Shown here: one piece after another, positions 9,491-17,693 of the stretch
Layout of the letters: each line of letters opens with the position of its first letter
Position numbering within the stretch: the first letter of the stretch is position 1
Assembly: GCF_010634855.1 (NCBI RefSeq)
Contig: NZ_MWLQ01000012.1
Location: 60,422-124,421, forward strand
Direction: 5' to 3'
Length of the DNA: 64,000 nucleotides
Source: Microbacterium sp. B35-30
Lineage (GTDB): Bacteria; Actinomycetota; Actinomycetes; Actinomycetales; Microbacteriaceae
Program-made: the position numbers and the translations under genes
The notes under the pieces: model-generated
What the model saw: only the letters and a program-made list of their open reading frames with translations
The model's database searches: none
Told to the model about the DNA's origin: nothing

Positions 9491-9546
9491 GTGGCGTCTG
9501 CCGAAACGTGCCCCGCGCGCTTCAGCGCCTGGTTATGGTTGCTCGA

Positions 9547-10365
9547 GTGATCAGTGATCGCCTGTTGCGAGAGATGGCAGCTGAGCTCGTGGGCGTGCCC
9601 GGCGTGCGGGCAGTGGCTCTCGGCGGGAGCCGTGCCCGCGGAACCCACCGTCCCGACTCCGACGTCGATCCCGGCCTCTACTACGACCGGGCACTGCTCG
9701 ATGTCGATGCTCTCGCGGCTCTCGCGCGACGATGGGTCGGAGGTCGAGTCGACATCGCGCCGCCCGGGGGTTGGGGGCCGTGGGTCGACGGCGGCGGGTG
9801 GCTTTCGGTCGACGGCGTCGACGTGGACTGGATTCTTCGCGATGTCGACCGCGTCCGCGAACAGTGTGAGCGCGCACGGGCAGGGGAGTTCGCGTTCTTC
9901 GCACAACCCGGTCACCCTTTCGGGTTCCTCGACGTCGCTTACGCCGGCGAAGTCGCGAACGCCCTGCCACTCGAGGATCCCGACGGCATCCTGGCGGGCA
10001 TGAGAGCGCTGCTCACGCCGTTCCCTGCGGCGCTGCAATCAGCGTTTCTCCGCAGCCTCTGGCAGGTGGACTTCCTGTTGGACGGCGCGGCGAAGGGAGC
10101 GAAGCGAGGTGACGTCGCGTACGTGGCGCTCTGCGCGTCTCACGCCGTCATGCTCATCGCGCACGCGTGGCATGCTGCGGCCGGTGAGTGGGCTGTCAAC
10201 GAGAAGGGACTCGTCCTCGACGTCGCCCGTCTCGCCATAGACTCACGGGGATTCACGGGATCCGCAACGGACATCCTTCAGAAGCTGGGGAGTGAACCCG
10301 GGCAACTCAGCCTCGCCGTTCGTCTGCTCCGCGAGCTTCCCCGACCCGACTCCGCGGCCCGGTGA
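9547..10365 (+). CDS. Nucleotidyltransferase-domain protein
   Basis: A 272-residue protein of the DNA polymerase beta/aminoglycoside nucleotidyltransferase superfamily. GGSRARG is at residues 26-32, the metal-binding pair Asp39/Asp41 is in SDVD, and a third acidic site is in VDVDWIL (about 92-94). A helical C-terminal domain follows (about 130-265). The Asp-x-Asp is followed by Pro where Leu/Ile is usual. It could modify a small molecule or act in a toxin-like role; no resistance phenotype should be assumed. GTG at 9547 follows TATGGT (9534-9539) by 7 bases, suggesting a leaderless start. ATG at 9535 is the alternative. Confidence 0.72.
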   Translation: MISDRLLREMAAELVGVPGVRAVALGGSRARGTHRPDSDVDPGLYYDRALLDVDALAALARRWVGGRVDIAPPGGWGPWVDGGGWLSVDGVDVDWILRDVDRVREQCERARAGEFAFFAQPGHPFGFLDVAYAGEVANALPLEDPDGILAGMRALLTPFPAALQSAFLRSLWQVDFLLDGAAKGAKRGDVAYVALCASHAVMLIAHAWHAAAGEWAVNEKGLVLDVARLAIDSRGFTGSATDILQKLGSEPGQLSLAVRLLRELPRPDSAAR

Positions 10366-10382
10366 CGGACCCGACTCCGTCA
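10363..10382 (+). terminator. Short hairpin over the stop codon of the nucleotidyltransferase gene
   Basis: TGACGGA and TCCGTCA form a 7-bp perfect stem with a 6-base loop, starting at the TGA stop. It lacks a T run, so termination is only probable. Confidence 0.45.
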
Positions 10383-10452
10383 GAGAATTCACCCTTCGGA
10401 TCCTCGCCAGCGCGTGGGCTGCGCAATAGGATCACAGCACCCTGACCCAGAG

Positions 10453-10482
10453 TCCGGAAGCGACCGGCCGGTCGCTTTCGGA
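10453..10482 (+). promoter_or_regulatory. Near-perfect palindrome in the leader of the DUF1269 gene
   Basis: AAGCGACCGGCCGGTCGCTT (10458-10477) is a perfect 20-bp palindrome that extends to 30 bp with one mismatched pair. A -10-like TAGGAT at 10427-10432 places the transcription start near 10439, so the palindrome lies in the untranslated leader. The ribosome site AAGGAGA follows about 10 bases later. It could be an operator or an RNA hairpin. Confidence 0.55.
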
Positions 10483-10503
10483 GATCAACCGAAGGAGAGA
10501 TCG

Positions 10504-11031
10504 ATGGGTACGCAGAACCTCGCACTGGTAGTCGGCTCGTACGACGACACGGCCTCCGCGGCGGACGATTACCAAGCCCTCCGAAGCGGCCAGGACGCCG
10601 GCGGGTACGAGATCATCGGCGCCGTGGTGCTCGTCCGTGACAAGGACGGCAAGGTCCAAGTGAGGGAGCACGGCGACAAGTCCGTAGGACACGGTGTGGC
10701 GTGGGGCGCGGGTGCCGGAGTGGTGGTCGGCCTGTTCGCGCCGCCGCTGCTGGCGGCAACCGCGGTCGGGGCCGGCATCGGTGCGATCCTCGGAAAGATC
10801 AAGAAGAACCGCGAGGAGAAGCAGTTCGGCGTCGATGTCGACGAGTACCTCGCGCCCGGGACCTCCGCCGTCGTGGCGGTCGTCGACGACAAGTGGGCCG
10901 ACAACGTCGAGAAGGCCCTGACCAGGGCCGACAAGCGCATCAGCAAGGCGATCGACTCCGACGATTACGAGAAGCTGCGCAAGGCGATCGAGGAGTCGGC
11001 GGACGACGTCGTCGAGCAGATCAACTCCTGA
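10504..11031 (+). CDS. DUF1269-family membrane protein
   Basis: A 175-residue protein. An N-terminal soluble segment begins MGTQNLALVVGSYDD. A glycine/alanine-rich hydrophobic hairpin (VAWGAGAGVVVGLFAPPLLAATAVGAGIG as two segments, about residues 63-95) is followed by basic KIKKNREEK and an acidic C-terminal half. This is the pattern of DUF1269/DUF1269-like proteins, many of them stress-associated and of unknown function. AAGGAGA precedes the ATG. It has its own promoter and palindromic leader and is followed by a strong hairpin. Confidence 0.75.
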   Translation: MGTQNLALVVGSYDDTASAADDYQALRSGQDAGGYEIIGAVVLVRDKDGKVQVREHGDKSVGHGVAWGAGAGVVVGLFAPPLLAATAVGAGIGAILGKIKKNREEKQFGVDVDEYLAPGTSAVVAVVDDKWADNVEKALTRADKRISKAIDSDDYEKLRKAIEESADDVVEQINS

Positions 11032-11040
11032 GCTGCTGAT

Positions 11041-11066
11041 GGGCCCGGTGCGCGAGCGCCGGGCCC
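11041..11066. terminator. Hairpin between convergent DUF1269 and response-regulator genes
   Basis: GGGCCCGG (11041-11048) pairs with CCGGGCCC (11059-11066), with further partial pairing in the loop. It lies between convergent genes and may serve both. No T run. Confidence 0.6.
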
Positions 11067-11151
11067 CTCTGCCGCCACCTCACGCGAGATCACGGCCGTG
11101 GCCACCAGCGGGCTCAGAGCCTCACGACGCCTGCTGTCGGGGGTGTGCGAT

Positions 11152-11769
11152 TCACAACCAGCCGTTGTCGGTTGCGATCCGGACGGCCTCGGCGCGCGAG
11201 GCCGCACCGAGCTTGCCGATGGCCGCTGACAGGTGGTTGCGCACGGTGCCCTCGCTCAGGAAGGTGGCCGCGGCGATGACGGCCGATGACCCGCCCCCGG
11301 CGGCCGCTGCCAGTACCTCCGTCTCCCGCTCGGTGAGCGGTGAAGCGCCGATACTGAGGCTGGCAGCGGCCAGCATCGGGTCGACCACTCGCAGTCCCGC
11401 GGAGACACGCCGGATGGCGTCCACCAATCGGTCGGCCGAGGCGTCCTTCACCATGAACCCGACGGCTCCCGCCTCCATCGCGCGCCGCAGATAGCCAGGG
11501 CGACCGAAGGTCGTCAAGACGATCACCTTCGCCGCGGCGTCGGCGGCCACGATCGCCGCCGTGGCGTCGATGCCGTCTCTGCAGTCGTCGGCGCCGGGCA
11601 TCTGCACGTCCATGAGCACGACGTCGGGAGCGAACTCGACGGCTCGGCGGACCGCGTCCGGCGCGCTGTGGGCCAGGGCGACCACCTCCAGGTCGCGCTC
11701 GGTGCGCAGCAGTGCGGCGAGCGCCTCGGCGATGATCGCCTGGTCGTCGGCGATGAGCACCCTGATCAT
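11152..11769 (-). CDS. LuxR/NarL-type response regulator
   Basis: A 205-residue response regulator. The receiver domain (1-120) has the acidic pocket ADD (7-9), phospho-acceptor Asp54 (LMDVQMPG), Thr86/87 and Lys108. The C-terminal LuxR HTH (about 143-203) carries LTERETEVL and GTVRNHLSAAIGKLGA. Its ATG overlaps the histidine kinase stop by 4 bases (ATGA), so the two are translationally coupled. It probably controls the ABC exporter genes upstream in the same operon, as in DesKR/LiaSR-type systems. Confidence 0.92.
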   Translation of the reverse strand: MIRVLIADDQAIIAEALAALLRTERDLEVVALAHSAPDAVRRAVEFAPDVVLMDVQMPGADDCRDGIDATAAIVAADAAAKVIVLTTFGRPGYLRRAMEAGAVGFMVKDASADRLVDAIRRVSAGLRVVDPMLAAASLSIGASPLTERETEVLAAAAGGGSSAVIAAATFLSEGTVRNHLSAAIGKLGAASRAEAVRIATDNGWL

Positions 11770-12962
11770 GGCGCGCTCCGGTTCGGTTGTGGCGACGAAG
11801 TGAGGTCGGCGCGGACCGACGTGCCGCCCCCGGGTGCGGCCGCGATCTCGATCACGCCGCCGGCGGTGGCGACCCGTTCCGCCAGCCCCTTCAGCCCGTG
11901 CCCCGCCCGCTCCTTACCCGGTCCGACGCCGTCGTCGCGCACTTCGACGCGGTGCTCGTCCACGTCGATGACGCACCACGTCGCCTCCGCGTGCCGGACC
12001 ACGTTGGTGACCGACTCGCGAACCACGTACCCGAACAGCTCGCTGACGGCATCGGATAACGCCGGAAGTGCCGCGGGCGTGCGGGCATCGATGCCGGCCG
12101 CGAGCAGCACCGACCGCGCGCTGGCGATCTCGGTGGCGAGCCGGATCTCATTCAGTCCCGACACGGTGGCGCGGACATCGCTCAGAGCCTGGCGGGCGAT
12201 CGCCTCGACGGCAGCCATCTCCTCCTTCGCCGCGGAGGGTTCCGTGTCGGCGAGGCGGGCCGCCAGCGACGACTTGATCGTGATGGCCGTGAGCGAGTGG
12301 CCGAGGATGTCGTGCAGGTCGCGGCTGATACGGGCCCGTTCGGCGGCCACCGTGAGCATCGCCACCCTGGTCTGGCTGCGCTCCAGCATGCGTCTGATCC
12401 GGCTGCTCTCCAACCAACCCGCTATCCCGAGCCCCACGCCGAGGGACAGCGCGGCGATGAGGACCGGCATCCATAGCCCGCCCAGCAGCCCGGCCAGGCT
12501 GAGCGCCAGCGCCCAGCCGAGGAGGGCGAAGCGGGCCTGGTGCCACGGAATGAGGGTGGCCGTCAATATCGCGGGGTAGGCCCCGAAGTTGGCGAACTCC
12601 CATCCCCACAGCAGCGCCCCGCTGACCACGAAGCCCGTGAACCCGGCGACGTAGCACGAGCGGAGCCAGAGCGGGGCGTCGGTCGTCCAGGCTCCGCCGA
12701 CATAGGCCGTGGCGAAGACGACGAGGTAGCCCGCCCGCAGGCCGAGCCCGACCGGACCCACCCCGACGGCGATGGTCGGGATTGCGAAGACGAGGAAGAC
12801 GATGCCGACCAGGTAGGTCAGGAAGAGGTTCGGCCGCACCCGACGCCAGCGATACGGCAGGTCGGTCGGACCGCCGGGGAGCGCCCACGGCGCGGCCTCG
12901 GGATCGTCCCCCGGCCCGAAGGGCGCGGGCTGAAGCAGGCCGTTGAGGATGGATCGAGCCAT
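11766..12962 (-). CDS. DesK-type sensor histidine kinase
   Basis: A 398-residue kinase. The N-terminal half (about 40-195) has several membrane segments in pairs and no sizeable extracellular domain, suggesting sensing within the membrane. The HisKA_3 phospho-acceptor is His217 in ISRDLHDILGHSLT. The HATPase domain (about 300-390) has the G-box DDGVGPGKERAGHGL. GAGGAGG lies upstream of the ATG. The gene follows the permease by 15 bp and overlaps the response regulator, forming an exporter-plus-sensor operon typical of envelope-stress or antimicrobial-peptide response. Confidence 0.9.
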   Translation of the reverse strand: MARSILNGLLQPAPFGPGDDPEAAPWALPGGPTDLPYRWRRVRPNLFLTYLVGIVFLVFAIPTIAVGVGPVGLGLRAGYLVVFATAYVGGAWTTDAPLWLRSCYVAGFTGFVVSGALLWGWEFANFGAYPAILTATLIPWHQARFALLGWALALSLAGLLGGLWMPVLIAALSLGVGLGIAGWLESSRIRRMLERSQTRVAMLTVAAERARISRDLHDILGHSLTAITIKSSLAARLADTEPSAAKEEMAAVEAIARQALSDVRATVSGLNEIRLATEIASARSVLLAAGIDARTPAALPALSDAVSELFGYVVRESVTNVVRHAEATWCVIDVDEHRVEVRDDGVGPGKERAGHGLKGLAERVATAGGVIEIAAAPGGGTSVRADLTSSPQPNRSAP

Positions 12963-12977
12963 GGCACCTCCTCGTGC

Positions 12978-13766
12978 TCAGCGCTTGCTGGTGGCCGCGG
13001 CTCGACGATAGCCGAGCGCACCCACGGCTGTCAGGACGATCGACCATGCCAGGAGCACCCAGATCGCACTCGAGGGGAAGTCGGCGTCGGGGAGGAAGGG
13101 GAAGCGGCCGAGTTCTCCCAGCCAGTATGTGGGGAGGACGGGCGCCACCGCCGCCATGACCGGCGGCATGGCATCGACCGGGAACCACAGGCCACCGAGC
13201 AGCGAAAGGGCGAGGAGCAGCATGGTCGTCACGCCCTGGACGGCCTCCGCCTTGACCCATACCCCGACCACCATGCCCAGCACCGTCATCGGCAGAAGGC
13301 CGATCCAGAGCAGGCCCAGCGAGGCGAGCCACTGGCCGGCGGTGGCGGAGACCCCGCCGATGGCTGCGCCGGCGATGAAGACGAGGAGCAGCGCGGGGAG
13401 AACGAGGAACATGGTCACGGCCGCTCGGGCCCACAGGAAGTCGCGCGGCGGCACGCTCGTGATCATCAATTGGCGAAACCAGCCGGACCGACGCTCGAGC
13501 GCGAGCTGTGCGCCCCCGCTCATCGCCGCGCCGAGGCTGCCGTACGCGGCCATCGAGACCATGATCATCGTCGAGGCGAGCCCGGCTTCGGACTCGCCGC
13601 CGTAGATGGTTGAGAAGATCAGATACAGCGTCACGGGCATGATGACGGTGAACACCACGAAGGTGACGTTCCTCGCTGTGAGCGAGGCACTGTGCAGCGC
13701 GTAATGGAGTGCCGGTGGCAGCCCGGTCGCGCGGCTGGTTCGGCGCCGGTCAGTGAACACGGTCAT
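12978..13766 (-). CDS. ABC-2 type transporter permease
   Basis: A 262-residue permease with six hydrophobic segments. The first is near 28-50 and the last near 230-250. A soluble N-terminus carries basic RRRTSRATG. It is the membrane half of the exporter whose ATPase gene overlaps it by 4 bases. The small size fits DrrB/LinH-like ABC-2 permeases. The cargo is unknown; lipid, peptide antibiotic or drug are all possible. Confidence 0.88.
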   Translation of the reverse strand: MTVFTDRRRTSRATGLPPALHYALHSASLTARNVTFVVFTVIMPVTLYLIFSTIYGGESEAGLASTMIMVSMAAYGSLGAAMSGGAQLALERRSGWFRQLMITSVPPRDFLWARAAVTMFLVLPALLLVFIAGAAIGGVSATAGQWLASLGLLWIGLLPMTVLGMVVGVWVKAEAVQGVTTMLLLALSLLGGLWFPVDAMPPVMAAVAPVLPTYWLGELGRFPFLPDADFPSSAIWVLLAWSIVLTAVGALGYRRAAATSKR

Positions 13767-14731
13767 GAGATTGCTCCTCGGTCGGCGTCGGGCGTGGTGG
13801 TGAGTGCGAGGAAGGCGTCCTCGAGCGTGGCGGCGGTGACCTCGACGTCGCGGGCGCGATCATCGCGGAGGAGGGCGCGCAGCGTGCGATCGGATTCAGT
13901 GGTGTGCAGGTGCCATCGGGCCCCGACCCTCACGATCGCGACGACGCAGGGCAGCGCTCGCAGGGAGGCCGAGTCGATGCCGCCGGCTGCGAGCGTGATG
14001 GTGCGCCCCGCGACGCGCGAGCGGATCTGGTCAACGGTTCCCTGGGCCACGACCCGGCCGTGGGCGAGCACGATGATCCGATCGGCGAAGGCATCGGCTT
14101 CGTCGAGGTAGTGGGTTGTGAACAGGACCGTCCGCCCGGCGTCGGCGAATTCGCGCATCGAACGCCAGAAATCACGGCGCGCCTCGACATCCATCCCGAC
14201 GGTGGGCTCGTCGAGGATCAGCAGGTCGGGGTCGGGCAGCAGTGCCAGCGCGTATCGCAGGCGCTGAGCCTGACCGCCGGACAGCCGGTCCGTCCTCGTC
14301 TTGAGAAATCCGCCGAGGCCGGCACGTTCGACGACCTCACGCACGGCGAGCGGCCGGGCGTGCAGACCGGACATCAATTCGAGGATGTCGATCACCCGGG
14401 TGTCGGCGAGCAGCGCGCCCACCTGAAGCATCGCCCCGACCCGACCCGTGCGAACCGCAGTGAGCGGGTCGAGGCCGAAGACCGTGGCGGAGCCGGCGTC
14501 CGGTTTCGCCAGACCGAGGATCAACTCGGCAGCAGTCGACTTGCCTGCGCCGTTGGGGCCCAGAACGGCGACGATCTCACCGCGCTCGACGCGCATGGTG
14601 AGATCGTCGACCGCCCGTACGGCACCGTAGGACTTCGCCAGGCTCGAAAGCTGAACGGCGGCGACCTGGTCGTTCGAACCGGGCGCCGAGCGGGTGAGCC
14701 GGGCCGGATGGATGAGGTGCGTCTCGTACAT
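13763..14731 (-). CDS. ABC transporter ATP-binding protein
   Basis: A 322-residue ATPase: Walker A GPNGAGKST (58-66), signature LSGGQAQRL, Walker B LLILDEPTVGMD and H-loop TTHY, plus a C-terminal extension of about 90 residues as in DrrA/CcmA-like subunits. It is the first gene of the operon ATPase-permease-kinase-regulator, in which all genes overlap or lie within 15 bp. It is cytoplasmic and energises the ABC-2 permease. An in-frame start slightly downstream (near VAAVQLSS) is possible because the first 24 residues are not part of the fold. Confidence 0.9.
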   Translation of the reverse strand: MYETHLIHPARLTRSAPGSNDQVAAVQLSSLAKSYGAVRAVDDLTMRVERGEIVAVLGPNGAGKSTAAELILGLAKPDAGSATVFGLDPLTAVRTGRVGAMLQVGALLADTRVIDILELMSGLHARPLAVREVVERAGLGGFLKTRTDRLSGGQAQRLRYALALLPDPDLLILDEPTVGMDVEARRDFWRSMREFADAGRTVLFTTHYLDEADAFADRIIVLAHGRVVAQGTVDQIRSRVAGRTITLAAGGIDSASLRALPCVVAIVRVGARWHLHTTESDRTLRALLRDDRARDVEVTAATLEDAFLALTTTPDADRGAIS

Positions 14732-14917
14732 GCCACCAGCCTCGCCGTGGCCGCGTCGTACTGCCTCAGCCCCGCGTCACGACCTGACGATGACATCTGT
14801 CACCGATGCAGTGGCCGGCGACTCTCCCGGAAGGGACAGGGCGCCAAGTAGCGGGCGAGGTCCGCACCGAGCCGACCGCGTCACGGACCGACCGCGCGGC
14901 TCGATAGAGTGCGTTCC

Positions 14918-15133
14918 ATGACAACGGACGTGAGCCTGTACATCGGCCCGGAGACGGTTTACAAGAAGTTCCGGTTCACCGATGAGAAGGCGTGGGAAGC
15001 CGTTCGTTCGCAGATCCTCACCGCCATGAACGCGGGCAAGGGCACGATCGAGATCCCGTGGAAGGGCGACAGGATCGTCTACGTGTACAGCCCCTACCTC
15101 ATGGTGACGTGGGTCGAGAAGGATACGGAGTAG
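14918..15133 (+). CDS. Small conserved-looking protein, unknown function
   Basis: A 71-residue soluble protein (MTTDVSLYIGPETVYKKF...) with an alternating hydrophobic pattern near the C-terminus (IVYVYSPYLMVTWVEKD), suggesting beta strands. No family was recognised. The -10 box TAGAGT at 14905-14910 ends 7 bases before ATG, giving a leaderless transcript and supporting the start. It is divergent from the exporter operon and convergent with the zinc-ribbon gene. Confidence 0.6.
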   Translation: MTTDVSLYIGPETVYKKFRFTDEKAWEAVRSQILTAMNAGKGTIEIPWKGDRIVYVYSPYLMVTWVEKDTE

Positions 15134-15140
15134 CAGCAGT

Positions 15141-15159
15141 AGCGGCGGCCGCAGCCGCT
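15141..15159. terminator. Weak hairpin between convergent small genes
   Basis: AGCGGC and GCCGCT pair across a 7-base loop directly between the stop codons of the two convergent small genes. The stem is short and has no T run. Confidence 0.35.
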
Positions 15160-15160
15160 T

Positions 15161-15301
15161 CTACGCCGGCTCGGTGGCGCGGACGAGTCCGCAGTTCACA
15201 CACGACCACGCAACGAGAAAGCGCTCATCGTCGAGGATCTCGAAGCGCAGGGGATCGCCGCAGGTCGGGCAGACTCTCGGGTCCACAGCATCCGACTTCA
15301 T
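15161..15301 (-). CDS. Zinc-ribbon microprotein (46 aa)
   Basis: A 46-residue frame from ATG at 15301 to TAG at 15161 encodes two CxxC pairs: Cys11/Cys14 (CPTC) and Cys34/Cys37 (CVNC), spaced 19 residues apart as in small zinc ribbons. A -10-like TAAGCT ends 6 bases before the ATG on the minus strand, again a leaderless architecture. The role is unknown. Such ribbons can bind nucleic acid or a protein partner. The paired cysteines in an otherwise Cys-poor proteome support coding. Confidence 0.65.
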   Translation of the reverse strand: MKSDAVDPRVCPTCGDPLRFEILDDERFLVAWSCVNCGLVRATEPA

Positions 15302-15361
15302 TCCGTCAGCTTACGGACGAGAGCCGCGGCCCGGGACGTCCAAGGCCGAAGCTCTCCCGGC

Positions 15362-17068
15362 CTAGCCGCAGTTCGGACGGCAGCCGCGCTGCGTGACGGC
15401 GTCCACCAGCACCGTGCCGATGTCGGTCGGCTGCAGCGCCTGATACGCCGCACCGTCGGTCGCAGCGGCGATCTGCTCCAGGGCGGCCTGGTCGGTGTCG
15501 GGCCCGTAGCCGATCGCGATGACGGCGACGGGTTTCGCCGGATCACGCAGCGCTTCGAGCTGCGTGAGCAGCGCCGGCAGGTCGAGGCCGTCATCGTCCT
15601 CGTTGTACCCGTCGGTGTTGAGCAGGACCAGGTTGATCTGACCGGGGACATACGTGTCGCGCATGTACTGCACCGCTGCCAGCACGCTGTCGTACAGCCC
15701 CGTCCCGCCGCCGACGAGGCTGTCGAGCCCGTTCGCCGTGTCGATCGTGCGCTGTTTATGAGCCGGATCGCCCAGCGGACCGAACGGGACGATCTCCTGC
15801 CAGTCCTGGCCGCCGATCCGCCGGCTGGAGAACACCCACGTGGCGAGCGACGAGTCGGCCGAGAGTGAGTTGACAGCGCGGACAGCGGCCTGTTCGAACA
15901 GGTCGATGCGCCGCATGTCGGCCGTCGCCGGCTGGAGCATGGATCCCGAGACGTCGTTGAGGGAGAGCATCCGCGACGGCGCAGTGAGAATCTGCCAGGT
16001 ACGGAGCACCTCTGCCTGGTTCGCGCTGTCGCTCGGCTCGGCTGCCGCACCGGGGTCCTCGGCAGCCTCCGCGGTGGAGCCCGGAGCAGCGTTGCCCTCC
16101 GCATCGCGCAGCCCGTATTCGGCGAGTTGGTCGCCGGCGTCCGCGATCGCTGCGGCGAGCGCGTCCACGGCCATGAGCGTGTCACCCGAGGCGTCGGCGA
16201 GCGTCACGAGCGGCACGCTCACCGCCGGCTTCACGTCGGCGGGGTAGACCGGCACCAGGGGAGTCGCCGCGTCGTCGCCCTGCTCCAGCACCGCCTGTTC
16301 GGTCGTCATGGCGATGGTCGGCGTCGTTGAGACCGCTGCCGCGGCCAGCGCGTCGGCCGCGGTGGGAACGACGCCGGTGTCGAGGGCGAGTGCGAGCGCG
16401 GTGAACGTCCGTGCGTCTCCGCCGAGCGCGGTCTGCAGGGCGAGCAGCGCGGCAGAGCTCGCAGCGACTGTCGCCGGATCCGGCAGTACGGCGGCGACCG
16501 TGCGTCCGGCGAGGGTCGCGAAGCCCGCGCCCTCCGTCTGCAGCGCCGTCGCGGTGGGTTCGGTGGCCGCGAAGACGACCGGGGTGGTGGCTACGGTGGC
16601 GCCGACCACGAGGTCCGCTGCGTCGACGCCCGTCAGTTCCGCCTGGCCGGTCGCCCGCGCCGGCCACATCGCGGAGTCGGGGACCCAGACGTCGAAGTCC
16701 GGCGCCGACCCCGCAGCCAACGCGGCCGCCGTGACGGCGCTGTCCTCGGCGCGGACCGTGACGTCCGGGCAGTCGGACCCGGATCCCGGCAGGTCGGCGA
16801 CGATCGCCTCGAGCGCTCCGGCGACCGCGGGATCCGAGGTGATGCGAAGGGCCGACGGCAGACACTCGCCCGCCGCCGGCGGCGCCGTCTCGGGTTCGTC
16901 CGCGGCGCCGCGCAGGAACAGGATGCCGAGCACGACCGCAATCGCGACGGCCAGCGTCAGGATGACGGCCAGGAGGATCAGCGAGCGCTTCCGGTGCTGC
17001 GCGGCACGCGCGGCCGCGCGCGTGGGGGCGTTGTCGCCGGCGGGCGTGTTCGGCTGCATTCGAACCAC
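15362..17068 (-). CDS. Membrane-anchored protein with binding-protein-like and VWA domains
   Basis: About 568 residues. A cytoplasmic basic N-terminus (AARAAQHRKRS) leads to one transmembrane helix (about 29-54). An extracellular substrate-binding-protein-like domain (about 65-310) and an acidic Ala/Pro-rich linker follow. A C-terminal von Willebrand A domain (about 365-560) has an intact MIDAS: DVSGS (near residue 370), Thr in GGGTGLYDS and Asp in LLNTDGYNED. The metal-dependent adhesion site suggests binding of a protein or wall ligand outside the cell. GTG at 17068 has GGAG 5 bases upstream; ATG at 17059 is an alternative. The protein ends with two cysteines (GCRPNCG). It is transcribed alone from the promoter at 17163-17191. 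Confidence 0.78.
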   Translation of the reverse strand: MVRMQPNTPAGDNAPTRAAARAAQHRKRSLILLAVILTLAVAIAVVLGILFLRGAADEPETAPPAAGECLPSALRITSDPAVAGALEAIVADLPGSGSDCPDVTVRAEDSAVTAAALAAGSAPDFDVWVPDSAMWPARATGQAELTGVDAADLVVGATVATTPVVFAATEPTATALQTEGAGFATLAGRTVAAVLPDPATVAASSAALLALQTALGGDARTFTALALALDTGVVPTAADALAAAAVSTTPTIAMTTEQAVLEQGDDAATPLVPVYPADVKPAVSVPLVTLADASGDTLMAVDALAAAIADAGDQLAEYGLRDAEGNAAPGSTAEAAEDPGAAAEPSDSANQAEVLRTWQILTAPSRMLSLNDVSGSMLQPATADMRRIDLFEQAAVRAVNSLSADSSLATWVFSSRRIGGQDWQEIVPFGPLGDPAHKQRTIDTANGLDSLVGGGTGLYDSVLAAVQYMRDTYVPGQINLVLLNTDGYNEDDDGLDLPALLTQLEALRDPAKPVAVIAIGYGPDTDQAALEQIAAATDGAAYQALQPTDIGTVLVDAVTQRGCRPNCG

Positions 17069-17108
17069 ATGCACTCCGATGGACGGCGGGTGGGGGCCCG
17101 CGTGCGGG

Positions 17109-17191
17109 GATACGACGTCGTATCGAGAAATACGGCATCGTACGTTGGGGGGACTTCAGTGGAGTATAGGCGACGGCGGAGAAGAGCCGAA
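17109..17191 (-). promoter_or_regulatory. Promoter and twin operator TACG-N4-CGTA of the VWA gene
   Basis: On the minus strand TTCGGC (17186-17191), 17 bases and TATACT (17163-17168) form a promoter. Between the -10 box and the gene lie two inverted repeats, TACG-GCAT-CGTA (17131-17142) and TACG-ACGT-CGTA (17111-17122). The latter sits in a perfect 16-bp palindrome GATACGACGTCGTATC (17109-17124). Their centres are 20 bp apart, so a dimeric regulator could bind both on one face and block transcription. Confidence 0.65.
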
Positions 17192-17231
17192 ACGGACCGT
17201 GCGCCTGGTCGCCGGTGCTCCCGGCAAGACA

Positions 17232-17693
17232 TTATCGGAGCTGTCTGCCCAGCGATTCGAGGAGGCCGCGGGTGCCTTCTTCGCGATTGGGGCCGTCGGC
17301 CCAGAACTGGTCGAAGAAGACACCGTGCTCGGCATGGGTGAGCCGGGTGCCATCGGGGATCTGCTCGAATTCGAACGCCGCCACCGAGGTCGACATGTGG
17401 GCGCCGTCCAGCCACATGTCGTAGGTCGTGACGATGCGGACGTGCTCGACGATGTCGGTGTAGACGGCCTCATACCGGGACACCGGGCCACCGTGGAACT
17501 TCGCCTCGTCGACATCGCGCCCGCCGACGCGGAAGTCGAACGCCCACTCGCGGGGCTCGAAGGTGTCGCCGTCTCCGATCCAGTTGCGCTTCTGCTCTTC
17601 GTCGGCGAACGCACGCCAGACTCTTTCGACGGGGACGGGATAGTCACGGGTGAGGGTGAACCCGGCGTGGGCGAGTCGGCGCTCGATCGTCAT
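17232..17693 (-). CDS. SRPBCC (AHSA1-type) family protein
   Basis: A 153-residue START-like protein of the activator-of-Hsp90-ATPase homology group. It begins FTLTRDYPVPVERVWRAFADEE and carries the GDGDTFEPREW and HAEHGVFFDQFW segments. These proteins bind hydrophobic ligands in a helix-grip fold. It is third in the ArsR operon and its ATG overlaps the preceding stop by 4 bases. ArsR-SRPBCC operons are common in actinobacteria, and the cargo is generally unknown. Confidence 0.85.
   Translation of the reverse strand: MTIERRLAHAGFTLTRDYPVPVERVWRAFADEEQKRNWIGDGDTFEPREWAFDFRVGGRDVDEAKFHGGPVSRYEAVYTDIVEHVRIVTTYDMWLDGAHMSTSVAAFEFEQIPDGTRLTHAEHGVFFDQFWADGPNREEGTRGLLESLGRQLR

Noticed and set aside
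14789..14800. TGACA-TC-TGTCA element upstream of the exporter operon
   Set aside because: Short and imperfect in context with no promoter alignment; too weak to call an operator.
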